NCBI RefSeq assembly: GCF_003387615.1
Contig: NZ_QUNS01000002.1
Span: 186,001 to 250,000, forward strand
From: Tenacibaculum gallaicum
Lineage (GTDB): Bacteria > Bacteroidota > Bacteroidia > Flavobacteriales > Flavobacteriaceae
Direction of reading: 5' to 3'
Length of the DNA: 64,000 nucleotides
The notes under the pieces are model-generated. The model saw only the letters and a list, made by a program, of their open reading frames with translations, was not told the DNA's origin and made no database searches. The first letter of the stretch is position 1, and the number at the start of each line of letters is the position of its first letter. Both the position numbers and the translations under genes were made by a program. Shown here piece after piece: positions 43,372 to 51,845 of this stretch.

Positions 43372-43399
43372 AAAAAAGGGGTTTTTCCCCTTTTTTTTT
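43372..43399 (+). terminator. Terminator of glnN
   Basis: AAAAAAGGGG pairs with CCCCTTTTTT across TTTTT, with a T-run after the stem. Confidence 0.85.
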
Positions 43400-43418
43400 A
43401 ATAAGTATAAAGAAATAC

Positions 43419-43458
43419 AAAGCCAAAGGCTACGTTTATAGCGTGTTTTTGGCTTTTC
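43419..43458 (+). terminator. Second terminator-like hairpin after glnN
   Basis: AAAGCCAAA (43419-43427) pairs with TTTGGCTTT (in 43446-43457) followed by T-rich sequence. It resembles the AAGCCAAGG hairpins near pyrF in its AAGCCAA stem only. Confidence 0.55.
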
Positions 43459-43649
43459 TTATTTGTCTTTTTTTTAAGTAAAGAAATTTTGATTGGTTTT
43501 TGAAGCTAAAAAAATCGTATATTAGCTATGTTTAAACAGACAATCTATATATAGTTTCTTACAGTTTTATTTTAAACTGATGGATGTAATCACGGTTATC
43601 AAACTAACCTTTACATTTTACCCCATAATTTTATCTTACCCTTATTTAC

Positions 43650-43713
43650 TTAGCATTCTCCCACAATAAGCATCATTACTATTTGTATGCTTGTCGTAGA
43701 TAGAGTATGCTAA
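43650..43713 (+). promoter_or_regulatory. Nested hairpin in the curli leader
   Basis: An outer stem TTAGCAT-T-CTC / GAG-T-ATGCTAA (43650-43660 with 43703-43713, one mismatch) encloses an inner stem ATAAGCAT / ATGCTTGT (43666-43673 with 43687-43694, one G-U), with a 13-nt loop. The structure ends 32 nt before the curlin ATG and probably lies in the mRNA leader. Confidence 0.6.
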
Positions 43714-43745
43714 AAATTAATTAACGTATTTTAAAATTATCTATT

Positions 43746-44654
43746 ATGAAAAATTTTTTATTAGCGGCTATTTTTTTAGCTTCAGGAACAGTTTTCGCAC
43801 AGTTCGCAAACCCATTACCAACACCAAAAGCTAATTGTTTAGGGTGTTCAGTGCCACAAGTAGGACCTTCTTATGGGGCAAGAGGAGCGATAATTAACAC
43901 TAGTTACGTAGATCAAACTGGAGTTATGAATGACGCAAGTGTAGTTCAAACTGGAGTAGGTAACTTATCTAACATCGATCAAGATGGTCAAAACCAAGGA
44001 TTTTCTGGAGGTTTAGGAAACGAAGCTACTGTATACCAAAGAGGAAGAAAAAATGAGACCGATATTAAGCAACATGGTGACTATAACACTGGTTTTGTAA
44101 ATCAAGTAGGATATAAAAACTATGCACAACAAGATGTAGGTGTAGGTTGGGCAGAAAATAACAGAGCATATGCTTACCAAACAGGACGTCAGAATACTTC
44201 TATTCAGAAACAACGTTATGATAATAATGTAGCTATTGTAGCACAATCTGGTAGAAGAAATTTAGCTCACCAAGATCAAAGTACAGGAACTAATGGGGCG
44301 CCAGGTAGTGTAGCAGGTATTTTACAACTCGGTAACTATAATAAAGCTAAACAAGTACAAAGAGGTAGCTTTAATATAGATGGAATTGCTCAATTTGGAA
44401 ACGCAAATATGGCTTCTACTACTCAAACATCAACTGGAGGTATAAACATTTCTGGTATAGCACAAACAGGTTATGGTAATGAAGCTTGTGTTGATCAAAA
44501 TGCTGATGTTGGTATTAACTTAAGTTTAATTGGTCAGTTTGGTGTAGAAAACCATGCCTCTGTTATTCAAGACGCGCAAGGTTCAGGTAATGCTAGTTTT
44601 ATTGGTCAAGCAGGTTATATGAATAAAGCCTGTGTTGAACAAACAGGACTATAA
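43746..44654 (+). CDS. csgA: Curlin-repeat protein, major curli subunit (CsgA-like)
   Basis: 302 residues with a signal peptide (MKNFLLAAIFLASGTVFA). Around ten curlin-type repeats follow the pattern N-A-x-x-x-Q-x-G (ASVVQTGVGNLSNIDQDG, ATVYQRGRKNETDIKQHG, AIVAQSGRRNLAHQDQS, ISGIAQTGYGNEACVDQ, ASFIGQAGYMNKACVEQ). It is about twice the size of E. coli CsgA. Unlike enteric curlins it has cysteines: a CLGC pair just after the signal (Cys31, Cys34), and Cys248 and Cys296 at the same position of two repeats. It should be exported through CsgG and polymerise into amyloid on the cell surface. First gene of the operon. Confidence 0.92.
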   Translation: MKNFLLAAIFLASGTVFAQFANPLPTPKANCLGCSVPQVGPSYGARGAIINTSYVDQTGVMNDASVVQTGVGNLSNIDQDGQNQGFSGGLGNEATVYQRGRKNETDIKQHGDYNTGFVNQVGYKNYAQQDVGVGWAENNRAYAYQTGRQNTSIQKQRYDNNVAIVAQSGRRNLAHQDQSTGTNGAPGSVAGILQLGNYNKAKQVQRGSFNIDGIAQFGNANMASTTQTSTGGINISGIAQTGYGNEACVDQNADVGINLSLIGQFGVENHASVIQDAQGSGNASFIGQAGYMNKACVEQTGL

Positions 44655-44723
44655 TAATTTATTAACTAATAAAGTTAAGGGAAGAGAGAAAAACTCTTTC
44701 CTTAACTTACTAAAGTAAAGATA

Positions 44724-45179
44724 ATGAAAGAGGTGAAAACAATATTGTTTGTAATGTTGGTTACTATTAATCTGGCTATTATGTCACAGCAAAAGACATC
44801 TACATATTTTGTGTCTGTGCCTCAAATAGGAAATGATGTTTCTTTTATAGTACTAGAGAAAAATATTAATTCATTAAATGGTTTACAAGATTTTAGTAAT
44901 GTAACTGCTAATCAAAATTATTTATCAATAAATCAAATAGGAATAAATAATGTAGCGGAATTAAAAAGTGGAGCGAGAGATGTGCAATTAGTAGGGCAAA
45001 AGGGTAAAAATAACTATTATAGTTTTATAGATTATTACAACACTTCTCCCACAAAAATGGATATCCTTCAGCAAGGAAATGCAAATTCATTACAGGTGTA
45101 TGGAACAAACTCTTTAATGGAAAATGTAAAAATAATTCAAAAATCTAATTATAAAACAATTATAGTTAGGAACTATTAA
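44724..45179 (+). CDS. Minor curlin-like protein, probable nucleator (CsgB-like)
   Basis: 151 residues with a signal peptide (TILFVMLVTINLAIM). Degenerate curlin repeats follow: YLSINQIGINNVAELKSG, VQLVGQKGKNNYYSFI, MDILQQGNANSLQVYG, ENVKIIQKSNYKTIIV. Fewer and more hydrophobic repeats than the first gene, with a basic C-terminus, resemble nucleating subunits. It is between csgA and csgE; the CsgB role is inferred from position and repeat type. Confidence 0.75.
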   Translation: MKEVKTILFVMLVTINLAIMSQQKTSTYFVSVPQIGNDVSFIVLEKNINSLNGLQDFSNVTANQNYLSINQIGINNVAELKSGARDVQLVGQKGKNNYYSFIDYYNTSPTKMDILQQGNANSLQVYGTNSLMENVKIIQKSNYKTIIVRNY

Positions 45180-45182
45180 AAG

Positions 45183-45920
45183 ATGTTAAGGTTTATTTTT
45201 TTTAGAAGCGCTTTAAAATATATTACTCTGTTGTCACTTTGTGTAGCAACAAGTTATGCTCAAGAAATAAACGATGTGAAAGCCAAAATACTTGTTCTTA
45301 AAAAAGATAATTTTATATCGGTAAAAGCACAAGCTGAAAATGAAGGGGTGTTGTTTAAAGATGAGCTTAACTACAACTTATTAGTACTAAAAAAAAATAA
45401 AGAAGGAAACTATTCTAACAATAAACAATCAGGAGAATTTTCGTTAAAACCTAATGAGAAAAAAGAGCTTTCATTAATAAGGTTAAGTTTAAATCCTGAT
45501 GAAGAATTAAAAGCTTATTTATTTGTAAAGTACAGGGAGACATTGATAGATAAAGATACGCTAGTAATAGTACCCAAAAAGGTAGGTGTAATAAAAAAAG
45601 AAAAAATAGACGAATCTAATTTTGTATTAAAAGGATTGGTTATTGAAGAAGCAATAACAAAAATAGGGAAAGACTTTTATGATTTTTTTTACCAAGAGTA
45701 CTTGCTCTCTGGCTTAAAATATCCTTTTATTATAAAAATAAAAGAGAAACCAGGATTAAGAAGAACTACAGTTTTAATTATTGAAGCTGATGATAAAAAG
45801 ATTTTTGAGTTCATGACAATGCCAGGAGAAGATTTTCTTAAACGAGCTGTTAAAGCATCTTTAGTAAGATTAAGCAGTTACTCAAAACAGAGAAATACAT
45901 TATTAAGTTATAAAATTTAA
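45183..45920 (+). CDS. csgE: Curli assembly factor CsgE with an N-terminal CsgH-like domain
   Basis: 245 residues with a signal peptide ending near CVATSYAQ. The C-terminal part (about 147-245) has the CsgE pattern: LKGLVIEEAITKIGKDFYDF, KIKEKPGLRRTTVLIIEADD, and RAVKASLVRLSSYSKQ. The N-terminal part (about 25-145) is a predicted beta-sandwich with LNYNLLVLKKNKEGNYSNNK, then QSGEFSLKPNEKKEL, very like the CsgH curli chaperone of alphaproteobacteria. CsgE caps the CsgG pore on the periplasmic side and delivers substrates; CsgH restrains curlin polymerisation. A fusion would combine both. Starts 3 nt after the preceding gene. Confidence 0.82.
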   Translation: MLRFIFFRSALKYITLLSLCVATSYAQEINDVKAKILVLKKDNFISVKAQAENEGVLFKDELNYNLLVLKKNKEGNYSNNKQSGEFSLKPNEKKELSLIRLSLNPDEELKAYLFVKYRETLIDKDTLVIVPKKVGVIKKEKIDESNFVLKGLVIEEAITKIGKDFYDFFYQEYLLSGLKYPFIIKIKEKPGLRRTTVLIIEADDKKIFEFMTMPGEDFLKRAVKASLVRLSSYSKQRNTLLSYKI

Positions 45921-45932
45921 ATAAAGTAAGTT

Positions 45933-46349
45933 ATGAAAATAGCAACCAAACTTATAACAATTGTTTTATTTTTAATAAGTTCATTTACTTTTTCACAAGA
46001 ACTAGTTTATAAACCAATTAATCCATTTTTTGGAGGAAATAATCCATTCGGATATCAGCAAATTTTGGCATCAGCAAATGCACAAAACGATTTTCAAGAA
46101 GAAGCACAAGATCCTTTTCAGCAACCTTCAGACTTAGAAAATTTTACCAATAGTTTAAACAGGCAACTGTTAAACTCATTATCTCAAGATTTATTTCAAG
46201 AACAATTTGGAGATCAAGGATTAACTGTTGGAACTTATGTGTTTGGATCTTTAGTAGTTGAAGTAACACCTACTAGCGGAGGTTTATCTGTAAATATTTT
46301 AAATACTCAAACAGGTGAACAAACACAAATTATAATACCAAACAATTAA
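45933..46349 (+). CDS. csgF: Curli assembly protein CsgF
   Basis: 138 residues. A signal peptide is followed by the CsgF N-terminal signature ELVYKPINPFFGGNNPFGYQ, the segment that plugs into the CsgG pore, then a Gln-rich linker and a C-terminal beta domain (LTVGTYVFGSLVVEVTPTSG, VNILNTQTGEQTQIIIPN). CsgF is exposed on the outer face of CsgG and couples nucleation to the surface. It follows csgE by 12 nt. Confidence 0.93.
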   Translation: MKIATKLITIVLFLISSFTFSQELVYKPINPFFGGNNPFGYQQILASANAQNDFQEEAQDPFQQPSDLENFTNSLNRQLLNSLSQDLFQEQFGDQGLTVGTYVFGSLVVEVTPTSGGLSVNILNTQTGEQTQIIIPNN

Positions 46350-46380
46350 CAACAAAACGACTAACCATAACTTAAATTTT

Positions 46381-47727
46381 ATGAGAAAATTACTATTCAA
46401 ATTACTATTCTCTTTAAGTTTTATCTTGTTTTCTAGTTGTGGAGCATACCTAAATCAGCCATTCCAAACAACGAATGCTAGAATAGGAGAAAACACCTCT
46501 TTACAAAACGATTTAATTAAAAATATTCTACCTGTCGAAAAAGTAATCGTAGGAGTTTATAAATTTAGAGATCAAACAGGACAATATAAGCCGACTGAAA
46601 ACGGCTCTACATTTAGTACCGCGGTAACGCAAGGAGGTACATCAATTCTATTAAAATCATTAGAAGAATCAAAATGGTTTACTCCAATAGAAAGAGAAAA
46701 TATCGCTAACTTATTAAATGAACGACAAATAATAAGGTCGACAAGGCAAGAATATCAGGGAGTTAATTCCACAAAAATGCCACCATTACTTTTTGCTGGG
46801 ATTATTTTAGAAGGAGGTGTGGTTTCTTATGATTCTAATATTATTACAGGAGGTTCAGGAGTTCGATATTTTGGAGCGGGAGCATCTAATCAATATAGAG
46901 AGGACAGAATAACAGTGTACTTAAGAGCTGTATCTACATCAAACGGACAAATCTTAAAAAATATTTATGTGTCAAAAACAATACTCTCTCAAGGTATTTC
47001 AGCAAATTTATATAGGTATGTTTCTTTAAGAAGATTGTTAGAAGTAGAAACAGGGGTAACCAAAAATGAACCTATGCAATTAGCTGTAAAAGAAGCTATA
47101 GATAAAGCAGTTGAACAGTTGATTATAGAAGGTGTTGTAGATGGTTTATGGGCTCCTAAAGGAGGAGAACCAGTTGTCAGCCTTTTTAAAAAGGAATATC
47201 TGAAAGAAAAAAATGAAGCAGATAATACTTTACTTTTTAATAGAAAGCAAGAAACAAGAAGAGAGAGAAACTCAATGAGTGTAATGGCTGGAACTTCGAT
47301 AATTTCAGGAGACTATTCGAACCCAGTTGCAAGATTTGGGTTTGATTTAAAATACAGATATTTCTTTGAGAACCCACGATTTAGTTTTGGAGGAAGTGTA
47401 GGACGGTTTTCATTAGAAAACGAACGATCTTTTAAAAATACATTTCTTACCTCTAGTATATTCTTAGAATATAACTTACTTCCTTATGATAAGTTAACAC
47501 CTTACGTGTATGTTGGTGTAGGTTCAGTTTTAGAGGAGAATCTTGATAATCCTATGTTTAAATTTCAATACGGAATAGGATTAGAATATTTAATAACCAA
47601 TAAAATAGGGTTAACTTTTTATGGAGAAAATTACCTTTTAGGTTCAGATAATCTAGATAAGTTGGTTAGGGGGAAAAGGAATGACTTTATTTGGAGAGTA
47701 GGAGTAGGTTTAAACGTTTATTTTTAA
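46381..47727 (+). CDS. csgG: Curli secretion channel CsgG with an extra C-terminal domain
   Basis: 448 residues, against about 277 for E. coli CsgG. The lipobox is FSSC (Cys20). The CsgG core (about 21-260) has VEKVIVGVYKFRDQTGQYKP, the constriction-loop region GSTFSTAV, WFTPIERENIANLLNERQII and GVVDGLWAPK at its end. The added C-terminal part (about 298-448) has alternating hydrophobic strands (FGFDLKYRYFFENPRFSFGG, FLTSSIFLEYNLLPYDKLTP, and a last strand WRVGVGLNVYF ending in Phe), like a small outer-membrane beta-barrel or surface domain. The core forms the nonameric outer-membrane export pore for curlins. Confidence 0.92.
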   Translation: MRKLLFKLLFSLSFILFSSCGAYLNQPFQTTNARIGENTSLQNDLIKNILPVEKVIVGVYKFRDQTGQYKPTENGSTFSTAVTQGGTSILLKSLEESKWFTPIERENIANLLNERQIIRSTRQEYQGVNSTKMPPLLFAGIILEGGVVSYDSNIITGGSGVRYFGAGASNQYREDRITVYLRAVSTSNGQILKNIYVSKTILSQGISANLYRYVSLRRLLEVETGVTKNEPMQLAVKEAIDKAVEQLIIEGVVDGLWAPKGGEPVVSLFKKEYLKEKNEADNTLLFNRKQETRRERNSMSVMAGTSIISGDYSNPVARFGFDLKYRYFFENPRFSFGGSVGRFSLENERSFKNTFLTSSIFLEYNLLPYDKLTPYVYVGVGSVLEENLDNPMFKFQYGIGLEYLITNKIGLTFYGENYLLGSDNLDKLVRGKRNDFIWRVGVGLNVYF

Positions 47728-47738
47728 GAAGCAAAGCA

Positions 47739-49238
47739 ATGAAAAATATAATAAAAATAACAATACTTTTAATTTGTGTAACCTTATTTAACTGTAGTGA
47801 AGATACTGTAGGTTTTGTGGAATTTGGTACAATTAAAGGACGTGTGGTAAAAAAGAGAAGTTTTGAACCTATAGCAAACGCAAAAATAGCACTATCGCCA
47901 ACCAATAATACAGCTTTTACTGATGAAGAAGGTTACTTTTTAATGGAAGATGTACCTGCGCAAGAATATTCGGTAAGTGCAACTAAAGAAGGGTTTTTAA
48001 CAAACTTTCAACCAGTAGGATTGAATGCAGGAAGTGAGATTAATGTAGTTTTTGAGATGGATATAGAAACTGCTTTAAACGATCCGCCAACCACACCAGA
48101 ACTTAGAGCTCCAGCTAATGGCGTAGAAGATTTAAATAATATGGTAGAACTAAGTTTTAAATCGACTGACCCTGATGAAGATGAAATAACATACAGGATA
48201 GAAATTAAAAACGACTTTAATAATGATGTTATATCTTTTGAAAATGTAAAAGACACTTTATATACAGTTTCCGATTTAAAATTTGGAGTAAAATATTTTT
48301 GGCAAATAGGAGCATCAGATGGCATTAATGCAGAAGTATTAAGTTCAGTAAGTACATTTAAAGTTACATCAACGCCTAATAATAGGTATTTTTATACACG
48401 ACAAGAAGAGGGGAATAATGTAATATATTCTGGAGATTTTATCAATGAAGCTTCTGTAAATGAATTACTATTAACATTACCAACAACAAATTCTTGGAGA
48501 CCAAGAAAAAACTCAGCAGCAGGTTTAGTAGCTTTTTTACGAACAGACAATAACGAAACTCATATTTATACAATGAATACAGATGGTTCAGATGTTAAAA
48601 AAGTTACTTCTAATGTCCCTGTAGTTGCATTTGATTTAAACGAAGTTGATTTCTCATGGTCTTCAAACGGAGATCGAATTATATATCCGCATTACGATAA
48701 ATTATATTTGATAAATAAAGATGGAAGCGGGTTACAGCAAATATACCAAACAACTGATGGTAGTTACATTACTGAATGTGATTGGAGTAATGATGAGTCA
48801 AAAATAGCATTGAAAACAAATAATACAAGTGGGTATAATGTACAAATCTATACGATTGATATGGTAGGAAATATGATTGATACTGTTTTAACAGGAGAAC
48901 AAGGAGCTGCAGGAGGAATTAATTTTACAATAGATGGAAGCTCGCTGTTATACACAAGAGATGTTTCTGGATATGAATCAAGTAATTATAGGCAACTAAA
49001 CAGTCATATGTTTTTATATGAATTTGCAACGACAGAAGTTACTGATTTATCGGAAGGAAAAGCTGATGGAACAAATGATTTAGACCCGCGTTTGTCACCA
49101 AATGAAGCTGAAATAATTTTTGTAAATACATCAAATGATGGAATTTCTGAAAAAACAATTTATAAAGTGCCTTTTAGTGAAGGTACTACCACAAGAACAG
49201 CGTTATTTATAAACGCCACAATGCCAGATTGGGAATAA
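47739..49238 (+). CDS. Curli-operon lipoprotein: CarboxypepD_reg, FnIII-like and TolB-type propeller
   Basis: 499 residues from ATG 47739, which gives a proper lipobox (LFNC, Cys16). Domains in order: a carboxypeptidase regulatory-like domain (GRVVKKRSFEPIANAKIALS, about 30-100), a fibronectin III-like domain (PPTTPELRAPANG to FWQIGASDG, about 112-205), and a TolB/WD40-like propeller with repeats such as DVKKVTSNVPV, SWSSNGDRIIYPHYDKLYLI, SPNEAEIIFVN. It is the last gene of the curli operon, starting 11 nt after csgG. Its place suggests a surface-exposed accessory or anchoring factor; no function is known to me. Confidence 0.8.
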   Translation: MKNIIKITILLICVTLFNCSEDTVGFVEFGTIKGRVVKKRSFEPIANAKIALSPTNNTAFTDEEGYFLMEDVPAQEYSVSATKEGFLTNFQPVGLNAGSEINVVFEMDIETALNDPPTTPELRAPANGVEDLNNMVELSFKSTDPDEDEITYRIEIKNDFNNDVISFENVKDTLYTVSDLKFGVKYFWQIGASDGINAEVLSSVSTFKVTSTPNNRYFYTRQEEGNNVIYSGDFINEASVNELLLTLPTTNSWRPRKNSAAGLVAFLRTDNNETHIYTMNTDGSDVKKVTSNVPVVAFDLNEVDFSWSSNGDRIIYPHYDKLYLINKDGSGLQQIYQTTDGSYITECDWSNDESKIALKTNNTSGYNVQIYTIDMVGNMIDTVLTGEQGAAGGINFTIDGSSLLYTRDVSGYESSNYRQLNSHMFLYEFATTEVTDLSEGKADGTNDLDPRLSPNEAEIIFVNTSNDGISEKTIYKVPFSEGTTTRTALFINATMPDWE

Positions 49239-49261
49239 AGGAAAACTAACCATTATTAAAG

Positions 49262-49290
49262 AGCGAGCGTGTAAAAAACGTTCGCTTTTT
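49262..49290 (+). terminator. Terminator of the curli operon
   Basis: AGCGAGCGT pairs with ACGTTCGCT (one G-U) around GTAAAAA, followed by TTTTT. Confidence 0.82.
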
Positions 49291-49314
49291 TCTTGGTAAA
49301 AGCGTAATATAAAC

Positions 49315-49322
49315 TAAATTTG
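49315..49322 (+). promoter_or_regulatory. -7 box TAAATTTG of purM
   Basis: TAnnTTTG match 21 nt before the purM ATG at 49344; the predicted transcript start lies just after it. Confidence 0.6.
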
Positions 49323-49343
49323 CACCCAACAACAACACAACAC

Positions 49344-50522
49344 ATGAGTAACGAAGTATCTAAACGCTACGCACAACGCGGAGTATCGGCATCTAAAGAA
49401 GATGTACATAACGCTATCAAGAACATTGATAAAGGATTATTTCCAAAAGCTTTCTGTAAAATTGTTCCAGATTATTTAACAAATGATGATGATTATTGTT
49501 TAATCATGCATGCAGATGGAGCAGGAACAAAAAGTTCTTTAGCATATATGTACTGGAAAGAAACAGGAGATATTTCTGTATGGAAAGGAATTGCCCAAGA
49601 TGCTTTAATTATGAATATAGATGATTTATTATGTGTAGGAGCTACTGATAATATCATGTTGTCATCAACTATCGGACGTAATAAAAGTAATATTTCAGGA
49701 GAAGTTTTATCGGCGATTATTAATGGGACAGAAGAATTAATTGCTGAGTTGAAAGAGTTTGGAGTTACCATCCATTCAACAGGAGGAGAAACTGCTGATG
49801 TAGGAGATTTAGTACGTACAATTATTGTGGACTCTACAGTAACTGCTCGTATGAAACGTACCGATGTAATTGATAATGCAAATATTAAAGCAGGAGATGT
49901 TATTGTTGGTTTAGAATCGTTTGGACAAGCAACGTATGAAAAAGAATACAACGGAGGAATGGGGAGTAACGGATTAACTTCTGCACGTCATGATGTATTC
50001 CATAAATACTTAGCAGAAAAATACCCAGAAAGTTTTGATGCTTCTGTACCATCTGATTTAGTGTATTCAGGAAACACAAAGTTAACAGATAAAGTAGCAG
50101 ACTCTCCAATTGATGCAGGTAAATTAGTGTTGTCGCCAACAAGAACTTACGCACCAATTATCAAAGAAATCTTATCAAAATATACCTCTGATGATGTACA
50201 CGGAATGATTCACTGTTCAGGTGGAGCACAAACCAAAATTTTACATTTTGTAGATGATTTACATATTGTAAAAGACAACATGTTTCCAATTCCGCCATTA
50301 TTCAAATTGATACAAGAGCAGTCAAAAACCGATTGGAAAGAAATGTATCAAGTATTCAATTGTGGGCATAGAATGGAGCTGTATGTGTCTCCTGCAATAG
50401 CAGAAGATATCATTACTATTTCAAAATCGTTTAATGTAAATGCACAAGTTGTGGGTAGTGTAGAGGTTTCTGATAAAAAGCAGTTAACTATCAAAAGTGA
50501 CTATGGAACTTTTGAATATTAA
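49344..50522 (+). CDS. purM: AIR synthase (phosphoribosylformylglycinamidine cyclo-ligase)
   Basis: 392 residues from ATG 49344 (MSNEVSKRYAQRGVSASKED); an earlier in-frame codon at 49320 lies within the promoter. Converts FGAM to AIR in purine synthesis, with ATP. Family motifs: MHADGAGTKSSLAY (ATP/substrate loop), DALIMNIDDLLCVGA, IHSTGGETADVGDLV and MIHCSGGAQTKIL. This is the longer form usual in Bacteroidota. Single gene with its own promoter and terminator. Confidence 0.94.
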   Translation: MSNEVSKRYAQRGVSASKEDVHNAIKNIDKGLFPKAFCKIVPDYLTNDDDYCLIMHADGAGTKSSLAYMYWKETGDISVWKGIAQDALIMNIDDLLCVGATDNIMLSSTIGRNKSNISGEVLSAIINGTEELIAELKEFGVTIHSTGGETADVGDLVRTIIVDSTVTARMKRTDVIDNANIKAGDVIVGLESFGQATYEKEYNGGMGSNGLTSARHDVFHKYLAEKYPESFDASVPSDLVYSGNTKLTDKVADSPIDAGKLVLSPTRTYAPIIKEILSKYTSDDVHGMIHCSGGAQTKILHFVDDLHIVKDNMFPIPPLFKLIQEQSKTDWKEMYQVFNCGHRMELYVSPAIAEDIITISKSFNVNAQVVGSVEVSDKKQLTIKSDYGTFEY

Positions 50523-50541
50523 TACGAGAAAGATATAAAGT

Positions 50542-50572
50542 AAAATCCTCAGAGAAATCTGAGGATTTTTTA
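50542..50572. terminator. Bidirectional terminator
   Basis: AAAATCCTCAGA pairs with TCTGAGGATTTT across GAAA; it serves purM and the convergent gene at 50574. Confidence 0.9.
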
Positions 50573-50573
50573 T

Positions 50574-51146
50574 TTAGTTACAATTTTTTCTGTTTAACTC
50601 AAATCCATTTAAGTCTTTCCAAATATTATGCTGAAAACTTTTAGGAGATACTCGAAAAACAATAATAGCTTTATGTTGCTTTCTACACAAATATTGTTCT
50701 ATTAATATGTTTACAGTTATTGTTTTTCCTGTGTGAAATCCATCAAAAAACTTCATTTGTCCCGTAAACTTATTGTTAGAGTTGCTTATTAAATGAATTT
50801 TTGGGTTTGGAAAACTGACGGCCCAATGATTCGGTTTCATTAATCCATCAAAATAGTTTTTCAGGTTATATTTAATTTCTTTTAAAGTTAAAAAGGATTC
50901 CGCGTTTATCTTCCAGCCAATAACTAGTGACCAAAATTGATTGTTTTTTGGGGTTGACCATTCTGGAGAAAAAAGAAGTTCTTCAAAACCGATAACCTTT
51001 AAACCTGGAGCCCAATCTATAGGGAACTTAATGATTTCTCTTTTCCAGTTCTTAGTATTTTTGAAAATTGATAATTCTTCTTTTTGTTGACAGAAAGAAA
51101 ATGTTAGTTGAAAAAATAGAACGAATATCAGTATTACTTTTTCCAT
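50574..51146 (-). CDS. Exported hypothetical protein
   Basis: 190 residues with a signal peptide (VILIFVLFFQLTFSFCQQ). The rest includes REIIKFPIDWAPGLKVIGFE and FWSLVIGWKINAESFLTLKE, and ends with HNIWKDLNGFELNRK. I do not recognise a family. It follows the YceI gene by 2 nt on the same strand, so the two probably act in the same envelope process. Confidence 0.72.
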   Translation of the reverse strand: MEKVILIFVLFFQLTFSFCQQKEELSIFKNTKNWKREIIKFPIDWAPGLKVIGFEELLFSPEWSTPKNNQFWSLVIGWKINAESFLTLKEIKYNLKNYFDGLMKPNHWAVSFPNPKIHLISNSNNKFTGQMKFFDGFHTGKTITVNILIEQYLCRKQHKAIIVFRVSPKSFQHNIWKDLNGFELNRKNCN

Positions 51147-51148
51147 CT

Positions 51149-51721
51149 CTATAGTTTTACGATAACTTCAAATCCAATAGCGTCCGAAATAGCACCATCT
51201 CTAAAATTACTTTTATAATTAACACCCCATGCTCTTCTGTCAATTTTAAATCGAGTGGTCATTTTTCTTTCTTCATAGTTAAGTTCAGCTCTAAAATTAA
51301 TAGGTTTAGTGATGCCTTTTAAAGTTAAATCAGCTTCTATTTTTGCGTGTGTTTTATCAAAATATTCAACTTTAGTAATTATCAGTTTTGCCAATGGGTG
51401 TTTTTCAACATTAAAAAAGTCAGGGTCTTTTAAGTGGTTTACTAAATTTGTCTTTCCTTCTAATTTTTTAATATCAGTATTTGTTATTGAATTCATATCA
51501 ATAATAAACTCTCCACCAGAAATAGCATCATTACTTTTAATAAAATAACCATCTTTAAAGTTAACAAAACCATCATGACCTCCAAAATAAAAAGTATACT
51601 CCCCAATCCATTTAATGGTGCTTTTTTGAATATTGATGTTTAATTTTTTTTGAGTTGATTGAGTTTGATTAGTAATAGAAAAACAAGTAATACAAATTAG
51701 TGTAATAATAATTTTTTTCAT
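51149..51721 (-). CDS. YceI family protein
   Basis: 190 residues from ATG 51721 (a further ATG at 51766 is before the signal peptide). Signal peptide, then the YceI lipocalin-like beta-barrel: STIKWIGEYTFYFGGHDGFV, GGEFIIDMNSITNTDIKKLE, KGITKPINFRAEL and FKIDRRAWGVNYKSNFRDGA. YceI proteins bind isoprenoid-like lipids in the periplasm, often in stress responses. Confidence 0.9.
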   Translation of the reverse strand: MKKIIITLICITCFSITNQTQSTQKKLNINIQKSTIKWIGEYTFYFGGHDGFVNFKDGYFIKSNDAISGGEFIIDMNSITNTDIKKLEGKTNLVNHLKDPDFFNVEKHPLAKLIITKVEYFDKTHAKIEADLTLKGITKPINFRAELNYEERKMTTRFKIDRRAWGVNYKSNFRDGAISDAIGFEVIVKL

Positions 51722-51845
51722 CTGATTGATTTTTAAAATGTCAGATAAAATTATTTCAGTATTCAAAGAGAAGTGTCAAAAAAAAGTAAAAAAAGAGTCA
51801 AGAGATGTGAAAAAGTATCAATCTAAGGTAAATTACTTTAGCTTT

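Larger units (their letters stand above)
43338..43745. other. Intergenic region and structured leader upstream of the curli operon
   Basis: About 400 nt. Two terminator-like hairpins after GSIII are listed separately. The right half is the curli leader with a nested stem structure (43650-43713). No clean TAnnTTTG box is visible, which suggests that an activator is needed. Confidence 0.6.

Noticed and set aside
49493-49951. A 152-residue minus-strand frame inside purM
   Set aside because: Antisense shadow of purM.
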